This document shows, piece by piece, positions 7,028-13,820 of a stretch of 27,316 nt of DNA (positions are counted from its first letter, which is position 1; each line of letters opens with the position of its first letter). The position numbers and the translations under genes are program-made. The DNA is from a virus, in the IMG/VR virus record IMGVR_UViG_3300028025_004775, positions 1-27,316 of that record; one strand, written 5' to 3'. The notes beneath the pieces are model-generated. The model ran no database searches, was not told where the DNA came from, and saw only the letters and a list, made by a program, of their open reading frames with translations.

Positions 7028-7170
7028 ATTTAGCTAATGGTGATGTTAGATACATCGATGAAGTAGTTAAAGAGCCATTAGAGAAGTGTTTATTACTCTT
7101 AGCATTCAAAGCAGATAAGAATCAGTTAGAAGATTTAGTTCATAGAGAAGCAATGAAGAAGCATAGTTAA
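6898..7170 (+). CDS. -1 frame extension or overlapping small gene
   Basis: An open frame in the -1 phase overlaps the end of the preceding gene and continues to TAA at 7168-7170. After the T9 run it encodes 86 residues with good protein character, including WGNYTGIVDLANGDV-x-Y-IDEVV, PLEKCLLLLAFKADKNQLE. The segment W-x-x-Y, LANGD, EV, L, FL-x-x-K-x-D resembles a short conserved phage module I have seen downstream of similar genes. It can be expressed as a 254-residue fusion by -1 slippage at 6902-6910, or from an internal ATG at 6898 or a GTG at 6862. Neither internal start has a ribosome-binding site. I favour the fusion. Confidence 0.6.
   Translation: MVFFYQFVKGIVERYPELYEGGGVSSEHQINFGKKWGNYTGIVDLANGDVRYIDEVVKEPLEKCLLLLAFKADKNQLEDLVHREAMKKHS
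6902..6910 (+). other. T9 slippery run, candidate -1 frameshift site
   Basis: Nine T in the phase TTT TTT TTT. A -1 slip by ribosome or polymerase enters an 86-codon open frame; a +1 slip meets TGA within eight codons. A stem about 40 bases downstream is suggested by GGAGGAGGGG (6959-6966 region) and CCTCC (6971-6975), which could act as a stimulator. Confidence 0.5.
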
Positions 7171-7172
7171 TC

Positions 7173-7204
7173 TTTGGTAATGTAAAATATTTTTCGTATA
7201 TTGT
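7173..7204 (+). promoter_or_regulatory. Bacteroidetes-type promoter for HNH gene
   Basis: TTTG at 7173-7176, a 20-base spacer, and TATATTGT at 7197-7204, close to TAnnTTTG. It ends four bases before the ATG at 7208, so the transcript would be leaderless or nearly so. The same 20-base spacing occurs at 2204 and 2360. Confidence 0.5.
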
Positions 7205-7207
7205 AGT

Positions 7208-7531
7208 ATGGAATGGAAAGAAATAATAGGATACGAAGGATTATATGAAGTAAGTAATACAGGCTTAGTTAAATGTGCAAAAGGAATACGCAAATTAAGA
7301 GAAAGAGATTATGTATCAATTACTTTAATTAAAAACGGAATATTTAAAACACATAATGTTCACCGTTTAGTAGCTACTGCATTTATAGAAAATCCAAATA
7401 ATTATCCTCTCGTAATGCATAAAGATAATAACACTCATAATAATTGTGTAGATAATTTACAATGGGGAACATATCATATGAATAATAAACAAACTGTCTT
7501 AGATGGAAGATGGAAAAATGGATATTCATAA
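7208..7531 (+). CDS. HNH homing endonuclease (NUMOD4 + HNH)
   Basis: 107 residues. The N terminus (EWKEIIGYEGLYEVSNTG at 2-19) is a NUMOD4 motif, a DNA-binding module of homing endonucleases. From about residue 55 comes an HNH_3-type nuclease: VHRLVATAFI, a central MHKDNN with H, N and D, then NCVDNLQWGT. The enzyme should make double-strand breaks or nicks with a single divalent metal and promote its own spread by repair. It is a free-standing gene with its own promoter, inserted between the chaperone-like gene and a conserved small phage gene; no flanking intron structure is evident. All expected catalytic positions appear intact. Confidence 0.9.
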   Translation: MEWKEIIGYEGLYEVSNTGLVKCAKGIRKLRERDYVSITLIKNGIFKTHNVHRLVATAFIENPNNYPLVMHKDNNTHNNCVDNLQWGTYHMNNKQTVLDGRWKNGYS

Positions 7532-7541
7532 TCATATTTAC

Positions 7542-7565
7542 TATCTTAGTTGTTAATAGTAAAAC
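7542..7565 (+). promoter_or_regulatory. Gap motif copy, TTGTTAATAG type
   Basis: TATCTTAG (7542-7549, close to TAnnTTTG) overlaps TTGTTAATAG at 7550-7559. It lies 15 bases before the start at 7575. It is a degenerate member of the recurrent TTGTTAATATCATAT motif, and may restart transcription for the small Cys protein and fibre gene after the HNH insertion. Confidence 0.45.
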
Positions 7566-7574
7566 ATAACCATA

Positions 7575-7859
7575 ATGAGTAGATGGTCAAATAGTAGAAA
7601 CGGTAATTTAAGGTTTAGTGTGAATAGAGAGAATAACTCAGGCATTTACATTGGACCTACACAAGGATTAAGTTCACCTAAAAATAGTAGGAGAGGTTGT
7701 CTTTGTTTACACGCTGATATCTACCACGTTGATTGTTGTAATGGAGCATTGATGGAGCAAGGTATTGGTGTGATAGAAGCACCTGCAAGATTTGCAACAA
7801 GAGGAGCATTCAATTATGGTTTCTCAGATGGTTTTGATATTGGAACAGTAGTATACTAA
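7575..7859 (+). CDS. Small conserved Cys-rich phage protein
   Basis: 94 residues. The middle reads RRGCLCLHADIYHVDCCNG-x-LMEQGIG: two cysteine pairs in a GCLC...CC arrangement followed by QGIG. I recognise this spacing (G-C-L-C, Y, C-C-x-G, Q-G-I-G) as a recurrent small protein in Bacteroidetes phages, commonly next to tail-fibre genes; its role is unknown. It may be a virion or fibre-associated protein stabilised by metal or disulfides. It starts after a gap motif and is followed by the fibre gene within 18 bases. Confidence 0.7.
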   Translation: MSRWSNSRNGNLRFSVNRENNSGIYIGPTQGLSSPKNSRRGCLCLHADIYHVDCCNGALMEQGIGVIEAPARFATRGAFNYGFSDGFDIGTVVY

Positions 7860-7877
7860 AAATAAATTAATATAGAC

Positions 7878-10811
7878 ATGGCTTTAACTAAACAACAATT
7901 ACTAGCACTTAATAATAGTTCATTCCCAAATAACAATGCGGGATTTATTACGCCAGAATTATTAAGAACATATAATAGTTCTTCAATCGGTGCATTCGTA
8001 GATGAGATTGATTATACAATAGATAGTGCATCATTTAATAGTAGAATAATAAACAGTACTGTAAACACAGGAAGTTTAGTAACTACTGCATCATTTAACG
8101 CATACACTGCATCACAAGATTTTAAGAATACAACCTTTGCAACAACAGGTTCAAATACTTTTATTGGTAATCAAATTATAACAGGTTCATTAGGAGTAAG
8201 TAGTTCAATAACAGCTAATGTAGGTATAATATTACCTAATAGTACATTTGGACAAACAATTGTAGACCAAAGAACACGTGGAATAAGAATTTATAATACT
8301 GAGAATTTTTCTGAAACCTATTTACAATTAGGTCAGAATAGTCCTGCTGGTGGTGTTGTTTTATCACAACAAAGTGGCAGGTTGTTAGTTAATGTAAGTG
8401 CATCATTTACAGGTGATGTAAGTGCGAGTGGTGGTATAAGTTCATCTACAATTAATGGATTAGGAAATGCAACTTTATTTAGTGCAAGTGTTAATAGTAG
8501 AATTTTAGCAATAACAGGTAGTGGTGGTAATGTAGATACAAGTTCATTAGTAACTACTGCATCTTTTAACGAATATACAGCATCACAAGATTTTAAGAAT
8601 ACTACATTTGCAACTACATCATCAGTAAATAGTTTAAGTGCAAGTATATTCTCAACAGATGCAACACAGAGTAATAACATAGCAAGTAATAGTTCTTCAA
8701 TAGGATTATTACAAACATTTAGTGCAAGTTCAGATAGTAGATATGTACAAAACTCACAGACAAGTTCAATGGCCGTTAGTTCATCTACATATGCAGTTAC
8801 AGCATCTTACGCATTGAACGCACAAACAGCAAGTGAAGCAAGAAATGTAGTTATAGTAGCTAGAAATGGTAACCAATCTACATTAGGTGCAGGAACAGTA
8901 GTAAGAATAACAGGAGCAACGGGTGATAATCCAATATTCAACTCTTCATCTTATACAACAGAAGCACTTTCATCAAATACATTAGGTATATTAAGAACTT
9001 CAATAGCAAGTGGAGCAGATGGTGAAGTTGTGGTTAATGGTATTGTATATGGAGTAAACACAGACCCTGCAAACGGATATGTAGCAGGTGATGTAATTTA
9101 TTTATCAGCATCAGGTCAGTTCACAAGAACACAACCACAGGCTCCTGAACAAACAGTAACATTGGGTGAAGTCCTTCGAGCACAACAAAATAATGGTTCA
9201 ATATACGTTAACATAAGTAATGGTTGGGAATTAAATGAACTACACAATGTTCAAATTAATACTCCATTAACAAATGATTTATTAGCATACGAAAGTTCTT
9301 CTTATGGATTATGGAAAAATAAATCTTTTAGTTCATTAGGATTAGCAACTACTTCATCTGTAAATTCAATATCAACATCAGTAGGTTTATTACAAACATT
9401 CTCTGGCTCTCAATACAAAGCAGATTCTGCATCATTTGATACAAGGATTAACGCAGCCGGTGGACAACCACAAGTACAAGATGAAGGAACGATATTAGGA
9501 AATGTTAGTTCATTTAATTTTATAGGTGCTGGTGTAACTGCATCAGTAAGTAGTGGAACAGCATCAGTAACAATTACGGGTGGTGGTTCAATAGATACTT
9601 CATCATTAGCAACAACAGGTAGTAATACTTTTGTTGGAAATCAGATTATAAGTGGTAATGTAGAGTTATCAGAAAATTCTAATTTAACAGTAAATAATGG
9701 TGGAATAACTAAGTTAGAAAACACTTGGGTTAAGGCATTAATTACAACATCATCTGTAACAATTAATGCAGGTGGATTAATTTCTACTGGTTCAATAGTT
9801 ACTACAAATGATGTAACTGCATTGGGAAGTATAAGTGCAAGTGGAAACGTAATAGGTGCAAACATATTAACATTTGCAACAACGGGTTCAAATACATTTA
9901 CTGGTCAACAAACAATAAGTGGAAGTAACTTAAATTTCTCTGTAACTGGTTCTATATCTACTAATGGTGTACAATTTCCAAATTCAAAGATATATCAAAA
10001 TAATTTCTTAAACTTTGAAGCAAATAATATTGGTGTAGATATGGTTGTTGCAGGAACTACTTCAGGAACAAATCTTAACTTTAGAAATACATCTACATCT
10101 GGTCAAATACAATTTACAGCAGATAGTGGTGCTGTTTCAATAATATCAAATAATAGTACAGTTTCATTAAGTGGAAGTGCAGTTAATCTTAATGGTGTAG
10201 ATTTTATTCCATTTAGTTCTTCAGTAAATAGTAGATTATTAGTATCAACAATAAATACATCTTCATTCGCAACAACAGGTTCTAATACATTTATAGGTAA
10301 CCAAACTATAACTGGTAGTGTAACAATATCAGGAAGTGCAACATCAGATTTAACGGTTGTAGGACAGGTGTTTATTTCTTCATCTGCAACAGGTGCAACA
10401 ACACAACCAAGAATAACTGTATCTGGCTCAGCAGGAACTACTACAATCAATAGAAATAGTATTACTACTAGAAATGCAACTAATCAAGCAGCATTAAATC
10501 CTCTAGCAATATATGCTACTAACCTTACAACTTCAGATGAAATTGGTTTCTCTGTTGACCCTTCAGGTTTTCCTAACTGGTCATTTGGACCTGGTATATA
10601 TGTTAACGATGCAACGGATAGTTATCCAGTTGTATTCGGTTTTCAAGATAAAGCAAACTATACAGATGGTACAGTAACAGTATTACCTCCATTAGCATTA
10701 TTCCCACAAGGAGCACCTACATCGCCGGAAAGTGGTAGTTTATATTTCAGTAGTGCGGATTCACATTTCTACGGATGGAATGGTATCGCATGGAAACAAT
10801 TAGATAACTAA
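7878..10811 (+). CDS. Long repetitive tail fibre protein
   Basis: 977 residues, very rich in S, T, N and G. It contains several copies of a module centred on FATTGSNTFxGNQxIxGS, each followed by a short beta-rich stretch with ASG/SGS turns, and S-x-x-Y-x-ADSASF units also found in the fibre at 16549. A non-repetitive domain at about residues 322-460 (VVIVARNGNQSTLGAGTVVRITGAT, then VYLSASGQ-like strands and NGWELNELHNV) looks like a conserved fibre knob. The C terminus ends PESGSLYFSSADSHFYGWNGIAWKQLDN-like, typical of phage fibre and tail-associated beta structures. It likely forms a trimeric shaft for host binding. The start is ATG 7878, preceded by an AT-rich gap without an obvious ribosome site. 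Its place upstream of the capsid genes is unusual. Confidence 0.8.
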   Translation: MALTKQQLLALNNSSFPNNNAGFITPELLRTYNSSSIGAFVDEIDYTIDSASFNSRIINSTVNTGSLVTTASFNAYTASQDFKNTTFATTGSNTFIGNQIITGSLGVSSSITANVGIILPNSTFGQTIVDQRTRGIRIYNTENFSETYLQLGQNSPAGGVVLSQQSGRLLVNVSASFTGDVSASGGISSSTINGLGNATLFSASVNSRILAITGSGGNVDTSSLVTTASFNEYTASQDFKNTTFATTSSVNSLSASIFSTDATQSNNIASNSSSIGLLQTFSASSDSRYVQNSQTSSMAVSSSTYAVTASYALNAQTASEARNVVIVARNGNQSTLGAGTVVRITGATGDNPIFNSSSYTTEALSSNTLGILRTSIASGADGEVVVNGIVYGVNTDPANGYVAGDVIYLSASGQFTRTQPQAPEQTVTLGEVLRAQQNNGSIYVNISNGWELNELHNVQINTPLTNDLLAYESSSYGLWKNKSFSSLGLATTSSVNSISTSVGLLQTFSGSQYKADSASFDTRINAAGGQPQVQDEGTILGNVSSFNFIGAGVTASVSSGTASVTITGGGSIDTSSLATTGSNTFVGNQIISGNVELSENSNLTVNNGGITKLENTWVKALITTSSVTINAGGLISTGSIVTTNDVTALGSISASGNVIGANILTFATTGSNTFTGQQTISGSNLNFSVTGSISTNGVQFPNSKIYQNNFLNFEANNIGVDMVVAGTTSGTNLNFRNTSTSGQIQFTADSGAVSIISNNSTVSLSGSAVNLNGVDFIPFSSSVNSRLLVSTINTSSFATTGSNTFIGNQTITGSVTISGSATSDLTVVGQVFISSSATGATTQPRITVSGSAGTTTINRNSITTRNATNQAALNPLAIYATNLTTSDEIGFSVDPSGFPNWSFGPGIYVNDATDSYPVVFGFQDKANYTDGTVTVLPPLALFPQGAPTSPESGSLYFSSADSHFYGWNGIAWKQLDN
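8074..8189 (+). repeat. Fibre DNA repeat, copy A (TASQDFKNTTFATT unit)
   Basis: This unit encodes LVTTASFNAYTASQDF, then KNTTFATTGSNTF and GNQIITGS. A shorter near-copy is at 8550-8622, and a close cousin at 17611-17695 in another fibre gene. DNA identity by eye is high over the core ATCACAAGATTTTAAGAATAC. Confidence 0.75.
9601..9655 (+). repeat. Fibre repeat, copy B (ATTGSNTFVGNQIISG)
   Basis: A second class of unit in the same gene, lacking the TASQDFKN prefix. Further copies lie at 9873-9923 (FTGQQTISG) and 10266-10318 (FIGNQTITG). Each marks the start of a shaft segment that then diverges. Confidence 0.7.
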
Positions 10812-10815
10812 TAAT

Positions 10816-10992
10816 ATGAATGAGAATACTGCAATATATGAAGTAATGTTGGAGTTAGCAGAAGAAGAAAACTCTGAATTAAAAGCAGAGAATGATGCTA
10901 TGTGGGGTTATATTATGTATCTACAAAACAAAAATAAAGAATTGTTGGAAGAATATGATAACCTAACATCAATAGATAAAAGATTAAACTAA
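10816..10992 (+). CDS. Small coiled-coil protein, 58 aa
   Basis: ATG 10816 to TAA 10990-10992, 58 residues, starting after a TAATAATATG junction five bases past the fibre stop. Acidic and helical throughout (MLELAEEENSELKAENDAM, then LQNKNKELLEEYDNL), with clear heptads. Function unknown; by position it could be a fibre chaperone, which is inference only. Confidence 0.6.
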   Translation: MNENTAIYEVMLELAEEENSELKAENDAMWGYIMYLQNKNKELLEEYDNLTSIDKRLN

Positions 10993-11012
10993 AAAATAAT
11001 GATTTTTATAAA

Positions 11013-11032
11013 TCAAATTGTTAATATTAAAT
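11013..11032 (+). promoter_or_regulatory. Gap motif copy before scaffold gene
   Basis: TCAAATTG (11013-11020) followed by TTAATATTAAAT. It is 13 bases upstream of the true scaffold start at 11045. The TTG at 11018 could be misread as a start codon but belongs to this motif. Confidence 0.5.
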
Positions 11033-11044
11033 AAAAGAATAATT

Positions 11045-11776
11045 ATGAACGCAAAACAAGTATTAAGTAAAGTTGCAAAACTTTTGAATTTAGAATCAGA
11101 AGTAGAATTAACTTACGCAAAATTAGCGGATGGAACAATAGTTGAATCAGCAACATTTGATGTTGGTGAAGACCTATTTGTTGTATCAGAAGATGGAACT
11201 AAAACTCCAGCACCTAATGGAACACATGAACTTATGTTGAAAGATACAGAAGGAAATGAAACTCTTTTGAAAGTTATCACAGAAGATGGTAAGATTGTAG
11301 AAAGAGAAAATGTTGAGTTAGAAGCAGAAACAAAAGATACTGAAAAGTTACCAGGTGACCCAACAGCAGTAAATGATGTTGTAGAAGAAAAAACAGCAGG
11401 TGAAGAAGTTAAAAACTTAAAACCATCATCTATGTTATCAGAAGTGGAATTAGGTGAAACTCCAATGGAAGAAACCGAAACAGCAGAAACTATTCCAGCT
11501 GATGATGATAAAGAAGAAATGGGTATGCCAGAAATGTTAAAGAAATTCGAAGATATGGCATATAGAATCGAAGAGATGGAAAAGAAAATTGCTAAGATGG
11601 CAGAAATTGAAATCGAAGTAAAAGAAGAGAAAGAAGTTGAAGATGAAGAGTTACCTAAATTAGATGGTGCTCCGATTGAAGAAGGTTTCAAATTCTCAGC
11701 AGAACAAAACAATAAAAGATTTGGTAAGAAAGTGGATACTCCTCAGAATTCATTCTTATCTAAATTATACAAATAA
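11045..11776 (+). CDS. Probable capsid scaffold protein
   Basis: 243 residues from ATG 11045. The frame is open further upstream to a TTG at 11018, but that codon lies within the gap motif, so I reject it. The N-terminal 80 residues form a small beta-rich region (LADGTIVESATF, GTKTPAPNG). The middle is extremely acidic (E, D, T-rich, residues 75-160), and residues 165-205 form a coiled coil (MLKKFEDMAYRIEEMEKKIAKMAEIE). The last residues are basic and hydrophobic (SFLSKLYK), as expected for a capsid-binding tail of a scaffold. It directly precedes the major capsid gene by 21 bases. An acidic protein with a coiled coil and a basic C terminus next to the capsid gene is typical for scaffolds. 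No protease motif is seen. Confidence 0.65.
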   Translation: MNAKQVLSKVAKLLNLESEVELTYAKLADGTIVESATFDVGEDLFVVSEDGTKTPAPNGTHELMLKDTEGNETLLKVITEDGKIVERENVELEAETKDTEKLPGDPTAVNDVVEEKTAGEEVKNLKPSSMLSEVELGETPMEETETAETIPADDDKEEMGMPEMLKKFEDMAYRIEEMEKKIAKMAEIEIEVKEEKEVEDEELPKLDGAPIEEGFKFSAEQNNKRFGKKVDTPQNSFLSKLYK

Positions 11777-11797
11777 TTAAATAAAAAATTCAAAGAA

Positions 11798-12727
11798 ATG
11801 AAAAAAATTCAAAAATTCGCTGAACCTACAATTACTTCTACCTACGCAGGTGAGTTTGCAGGTCAATACATCGCAGCAGCGTTGTTATCAGCAAAAACAT
11901 TGGATAACAAATACATTACGATTTTACCAAACGTAAAGTATAAGCAAGTTATTCAAAAATTAGCAGTAGCTAATATCGTAAACGATGCAAGTTGTGATTT
12001 TACAACTTCAGGTTCAGTTGCATTAACTGAGCAAGTTATCACTCCAAAAGAATTACAAGTTAACTTACAATTATGTAAGCAAGAGTTTGTAGATTCATGG
12101 GAATCGCTTCAATTGGGCTACTCGGCTTTTGATACTATCCCTGCTAACTTTACAGATTATTTAATCTCTTATGTTGGTGGTGTTGTAGCTCAAGCAACTG
12201 AAACTTCTATTTGGCAAGGTGTTGAAGCGACTAACGGTCAATTCGGTGGTTTGTTCGGTAAGATTTCTGGTTCAGCAGCAATCACATCTTCTGCAAGTGG
12301 TTCTATCACTTCAGCGAATGTATTAGCAGATTTAGAAGCATTAGTAAACGCAATCCCTAACACAGTTTATGGTAAAGAAGATTTAATGATCTACGCTCCA
12401 ACAAACGTTGTTAAGGCTTACCAACAAGCTTTAGCTGGTGGTGCACAAGGTGCTAATGGATGGAACAACCAATTAAACGTAGGTGAAAAACCATTGAACT
12501 TCAACGGTATAGAAATCGCGTTTTGTCCTGGTATGGCTTCTTCTACAATGGTAGCAGCACAAAAATCAAACTTATTCTTCGGTACAGGTTTATTATCTGA
12601 TTACAATGAAGTAAGAGTATTGGATATGGCTAACTTAGATGGTTCTCAAAACTTTAGAATCATTATGAGATATACAGCTGGTACACAAATCGGTATCGCA
12701 TCTGATATCGCTTATCACTTAGCTTAA
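11798..12727 (+). CDS. Major capsid protein, HK97-fold type
   Basis: 309 residues. A short helical N terminus is followed by an extended arm with GEFAGQYIAAALLSAKTL, a beta-rich middle, a spine-helix-like region near ANVLADLEALVNAIPNTVYG (about 172-191), and a C-terminal core with LMIYAPTNV-x-KAYQQ, then FNGIEIAFCPGM and RIIMRYTAGTQIG. The order spine helix, P-domain strands, T-G-x-Q-I-G end is characteristic of capsid proteins in this class of Bacteroidetes phages. Codon use differs from neighbours: more C-ending codons (AAC, TAC, TTC, ATC), fitting very high expression. It follows the scaffold candidate and is followed by a terminator. Confidence 0.85.
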   Translation: MKKIQKFAEPTITSTYAGEFAGQYIAAALLSAKTLDNKYITILPNVKYKQVIQKLAVANIVNDASCDFTTSGSVALTEQVITPKELQVNLQLCKQEFVDSWESLQLGYSAFDTIPANFTDYLISYVGGVVAQATETSIWQGVEATNGQFGGLFGKISGSAAITSSASGSITSANVLADLEALVNAIPNTVYGKEDLMIYAPTNVVKAYQQALAGGAQGANGWNNQLNVGEKPLNFNGIEIAFCPGMASSTMVAAQKSNLFFGTGLLSDYNEVRVLDMANLDGSQNFRIIMRYTAGTQIGIASDIAYHLA

Positions 12728-12741
12728 TCAACCAACTAATT

Positions 12742-12782
12742 AAAGGGTGGGGAGTATCGTAGAACAGAAACTCACCCTTTTT
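12742..12782 (+). terminator. Intrinsic terminator after major capsid gene
   Basis: Stem AAAGGGTG (12742-12749) pairs with CACCCTTT (12773-12780), then T to 12782. The loop is 23 bases and contains AGT/ACT that can extend the stem past a bulge. It may be partial, lowering transcription into the tail-tube gene. Confidence 0.7.
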
Positions 12783-12807
12783 AACAAAAACAAAAAAACT
12801 AATCATT

Positions 12808-13344
12808 ATGAGTTGTAACTTATCACAAGGAAGACAAGAAGTTTGTAAAGAAAGTATTGGTGGTTTAGCAGGTGTATACTTCCTAAACTATACAACATCT
12901 TCATTTACAAAAAATGGTAGTGGCCAAGTAACTGCACTTCCATCTGGCTCAACTGTATATTATTACGAGTTGAAAGGTACATCGGCTTATACTGAAACAG
13001 TTAACTCAAGTAGAGAAAATGGTACTACATTCTTTAATCAAGAATTAACACTAAATCTTAAGAAATTGACAAACGAAATGACTACTCAATTAAAGCTTAT
13101 GGCTTATGGTAGACCTCAAATCATACTTTGGACAATGAACGGAGATGCTCTATTAGTTGGTGAAAGAGAAGGTGCAGATGTAACAGCAGGTACAATTCAA
13201 ACAGGTGGAGCATTGGGTGACCTTTACGGTTATTCAGTAACATTCACTGGTCAAGAACAATTACCAGCCGCTTTCTTATCCGGTTCAACAACAGCTAATC
13301 CATTCGCTGGATTATCTACACAACCAACTATCGTTTATAACTAA
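12808..13344 (+). CDS. Probable major tail tube protein
   Basis: 178 residues. The N terminus SCNLSQGR-x-EVCKESIGGLAGVYF and centre ELKGTSAYTETVNSSRENGTTFFNQ-like with LTLNLKKL match a structural protein family I know from Bacteroidetes phages, usually between the capsid and portal/neck genes and most likely the tail tube. The pattern KGTS, E-x-T-x-NSSR-x-NGTTFF-x-Q, LT-x-KKL, AYGRP, LGDLYGY-x-VTF-TG is distinctive. Size, beta-rich composition and strong flanking terminators suit a highly expressed tube. The name rests on position and family memory, not on a solved fold; a capsid decoration protein is the alternative. Confidence 0.65.
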   Translation: MSCNLSQGRQEVCKESIGGLAGVYFLNYTTSSFTKNGSGQVTALPSGSTVYYYELKGTSAYTETVNSSRENGTTFFNQELTLNLKKLTNEMTTQLKLMAYGRPQIILWTMNGDALLVGEREGADVTAGTIQTGGALGDLYGYSVTFTGQEQLPAAFLSGSTTANPFAGLSTQPTIVYN

Positions 13345-13369
13345 TCAGATAGGTTGAATACAAAATATT

Positions 13370-13403
13370 AAAGGTAGAATTCTTTGGAGTTCTACCTTTT
13401 TTT
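13370..13403 (+). terminator. Intrinsic terminator after tail tube gene
   Basis: Stem AGGTAGAATTC (13372-13382) with GAGTTCTACCT (13387-13397), loop TTTG, then T tract to 13403. Eleven pairs including one G-U. With the terminator at 12742-12782 it makes the tail-tube gene a nearly isolated unit. Confidence 0.8.
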
Positions 13404-13414
13404 ATGTATCTTAG
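13383..13414 (+). promoter_or_regulatory. Possible promoter overlapping the terminator
   Basis: TTTG in the terminator loop (13383-13386), a 20-base spacer and TATCTTAG (13407-13414, seven of eight to TAnnTTTG). The spacing equals that of the three better promoters, but overlap with a hairpin may be chance. Confidence 0.35.
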
Positions 13415-13427
13415 TTATATTCTCTTA

Positions 13428-13450
13428 CTTAATTGTTAATATCATATAAA
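13428..13450 (+). promoter_or_regulatory. Gap motif copy, exact core TTGTTAATATCATAT
   Basis: The 15-base core at 13433-13447 is identical at 23724-23738 and 25497-25511. It lies 12 bases before the start at 13460. It is either the -7/start region of a phage promoter or a leader element for translation. Confidence 0.6.
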
Positions 13451-13459
13451 CAATAGATA

Positions 13460-13819
13460 ATGCTAAGTTATTACCTTAATAATACTAACTCATACACAAT
13501 TAGAACAGAGAATACCTCATCTAATCAATATACAATGTCTTTGCAAGATATGGTAACACAAACAAATAGTACTGCGAGTTTGGTATCATCTTCTTTTACA
13601 TCATATGAAAACTTATTAGCATTCACTGCAAGTATAAGTGGGGCATATACAGGACAAGAATTTAGAGTAAGGATTTTAAATAGTGGTAGTACTGAACCTA
13701 TATGGCATGGTTCTTTGCAAGTTTATCAATCACAATCAGTAGATAAGGCAGTATATAAAACACAAAACACTCAGTATATCTCACATGAGAGTACTAATGA
13801 ATTTATCATAATGAATTAA
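13460..13819 (+). CDS. Conserved virion-associated protein, unknown
   Basis: 119 residues, beta-rich, high in S, T, N and Y. Stations such as YYLNNTNSYTIRTEN, QYTMSLQDM, a central TASISG, EFRVRI-x-NSGSTEPIWHGSLQVYQSQ and QNTQYISHESTNEFIIMN recall a small protein that precedes portal genes in Bacteroidetes phages. The ending Q-N-T-x-Y-I-S-x-x-S-x-N-E-[YF]-I-I-M is the strongest mark. Role unknown; an Ig-like or head-decoration fold would fit composition. It begins a new cluster after a terminator and gap motif, and is coupled to the portal gene by TAATATG. Confidence 0.65.
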   Translation: MLSYYLNNTNSYTIRTENTSSNQYTMSLQDMVTQTNSTASLVSSSFTSYENLLAFTASISGAYTGQEFRVRILNSGSTEPIWHGSLQVYQSQSVDKAVYKTQNTQYISHESTNEFIIMN

Positions 13820-13820
13820 T

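Noticed and set aside
11018-11044. TTG at 11018 as the scaffold start
   Set aside because: It lies inside the recurrent gap motif; ATG 11045 gives a sensible N terminus.
8333-11712. Long - strand ORFs inside the fibre and scaffold genes (for example 8333-8680, 10103-10450, 11113-11712)
   Set aside because: They are mirror frames of low-complexity coding DNA; their residue make-up is biased (V, L, N, T or S runs), they lack spacing with neighbours, and all real genes are on the + strand.
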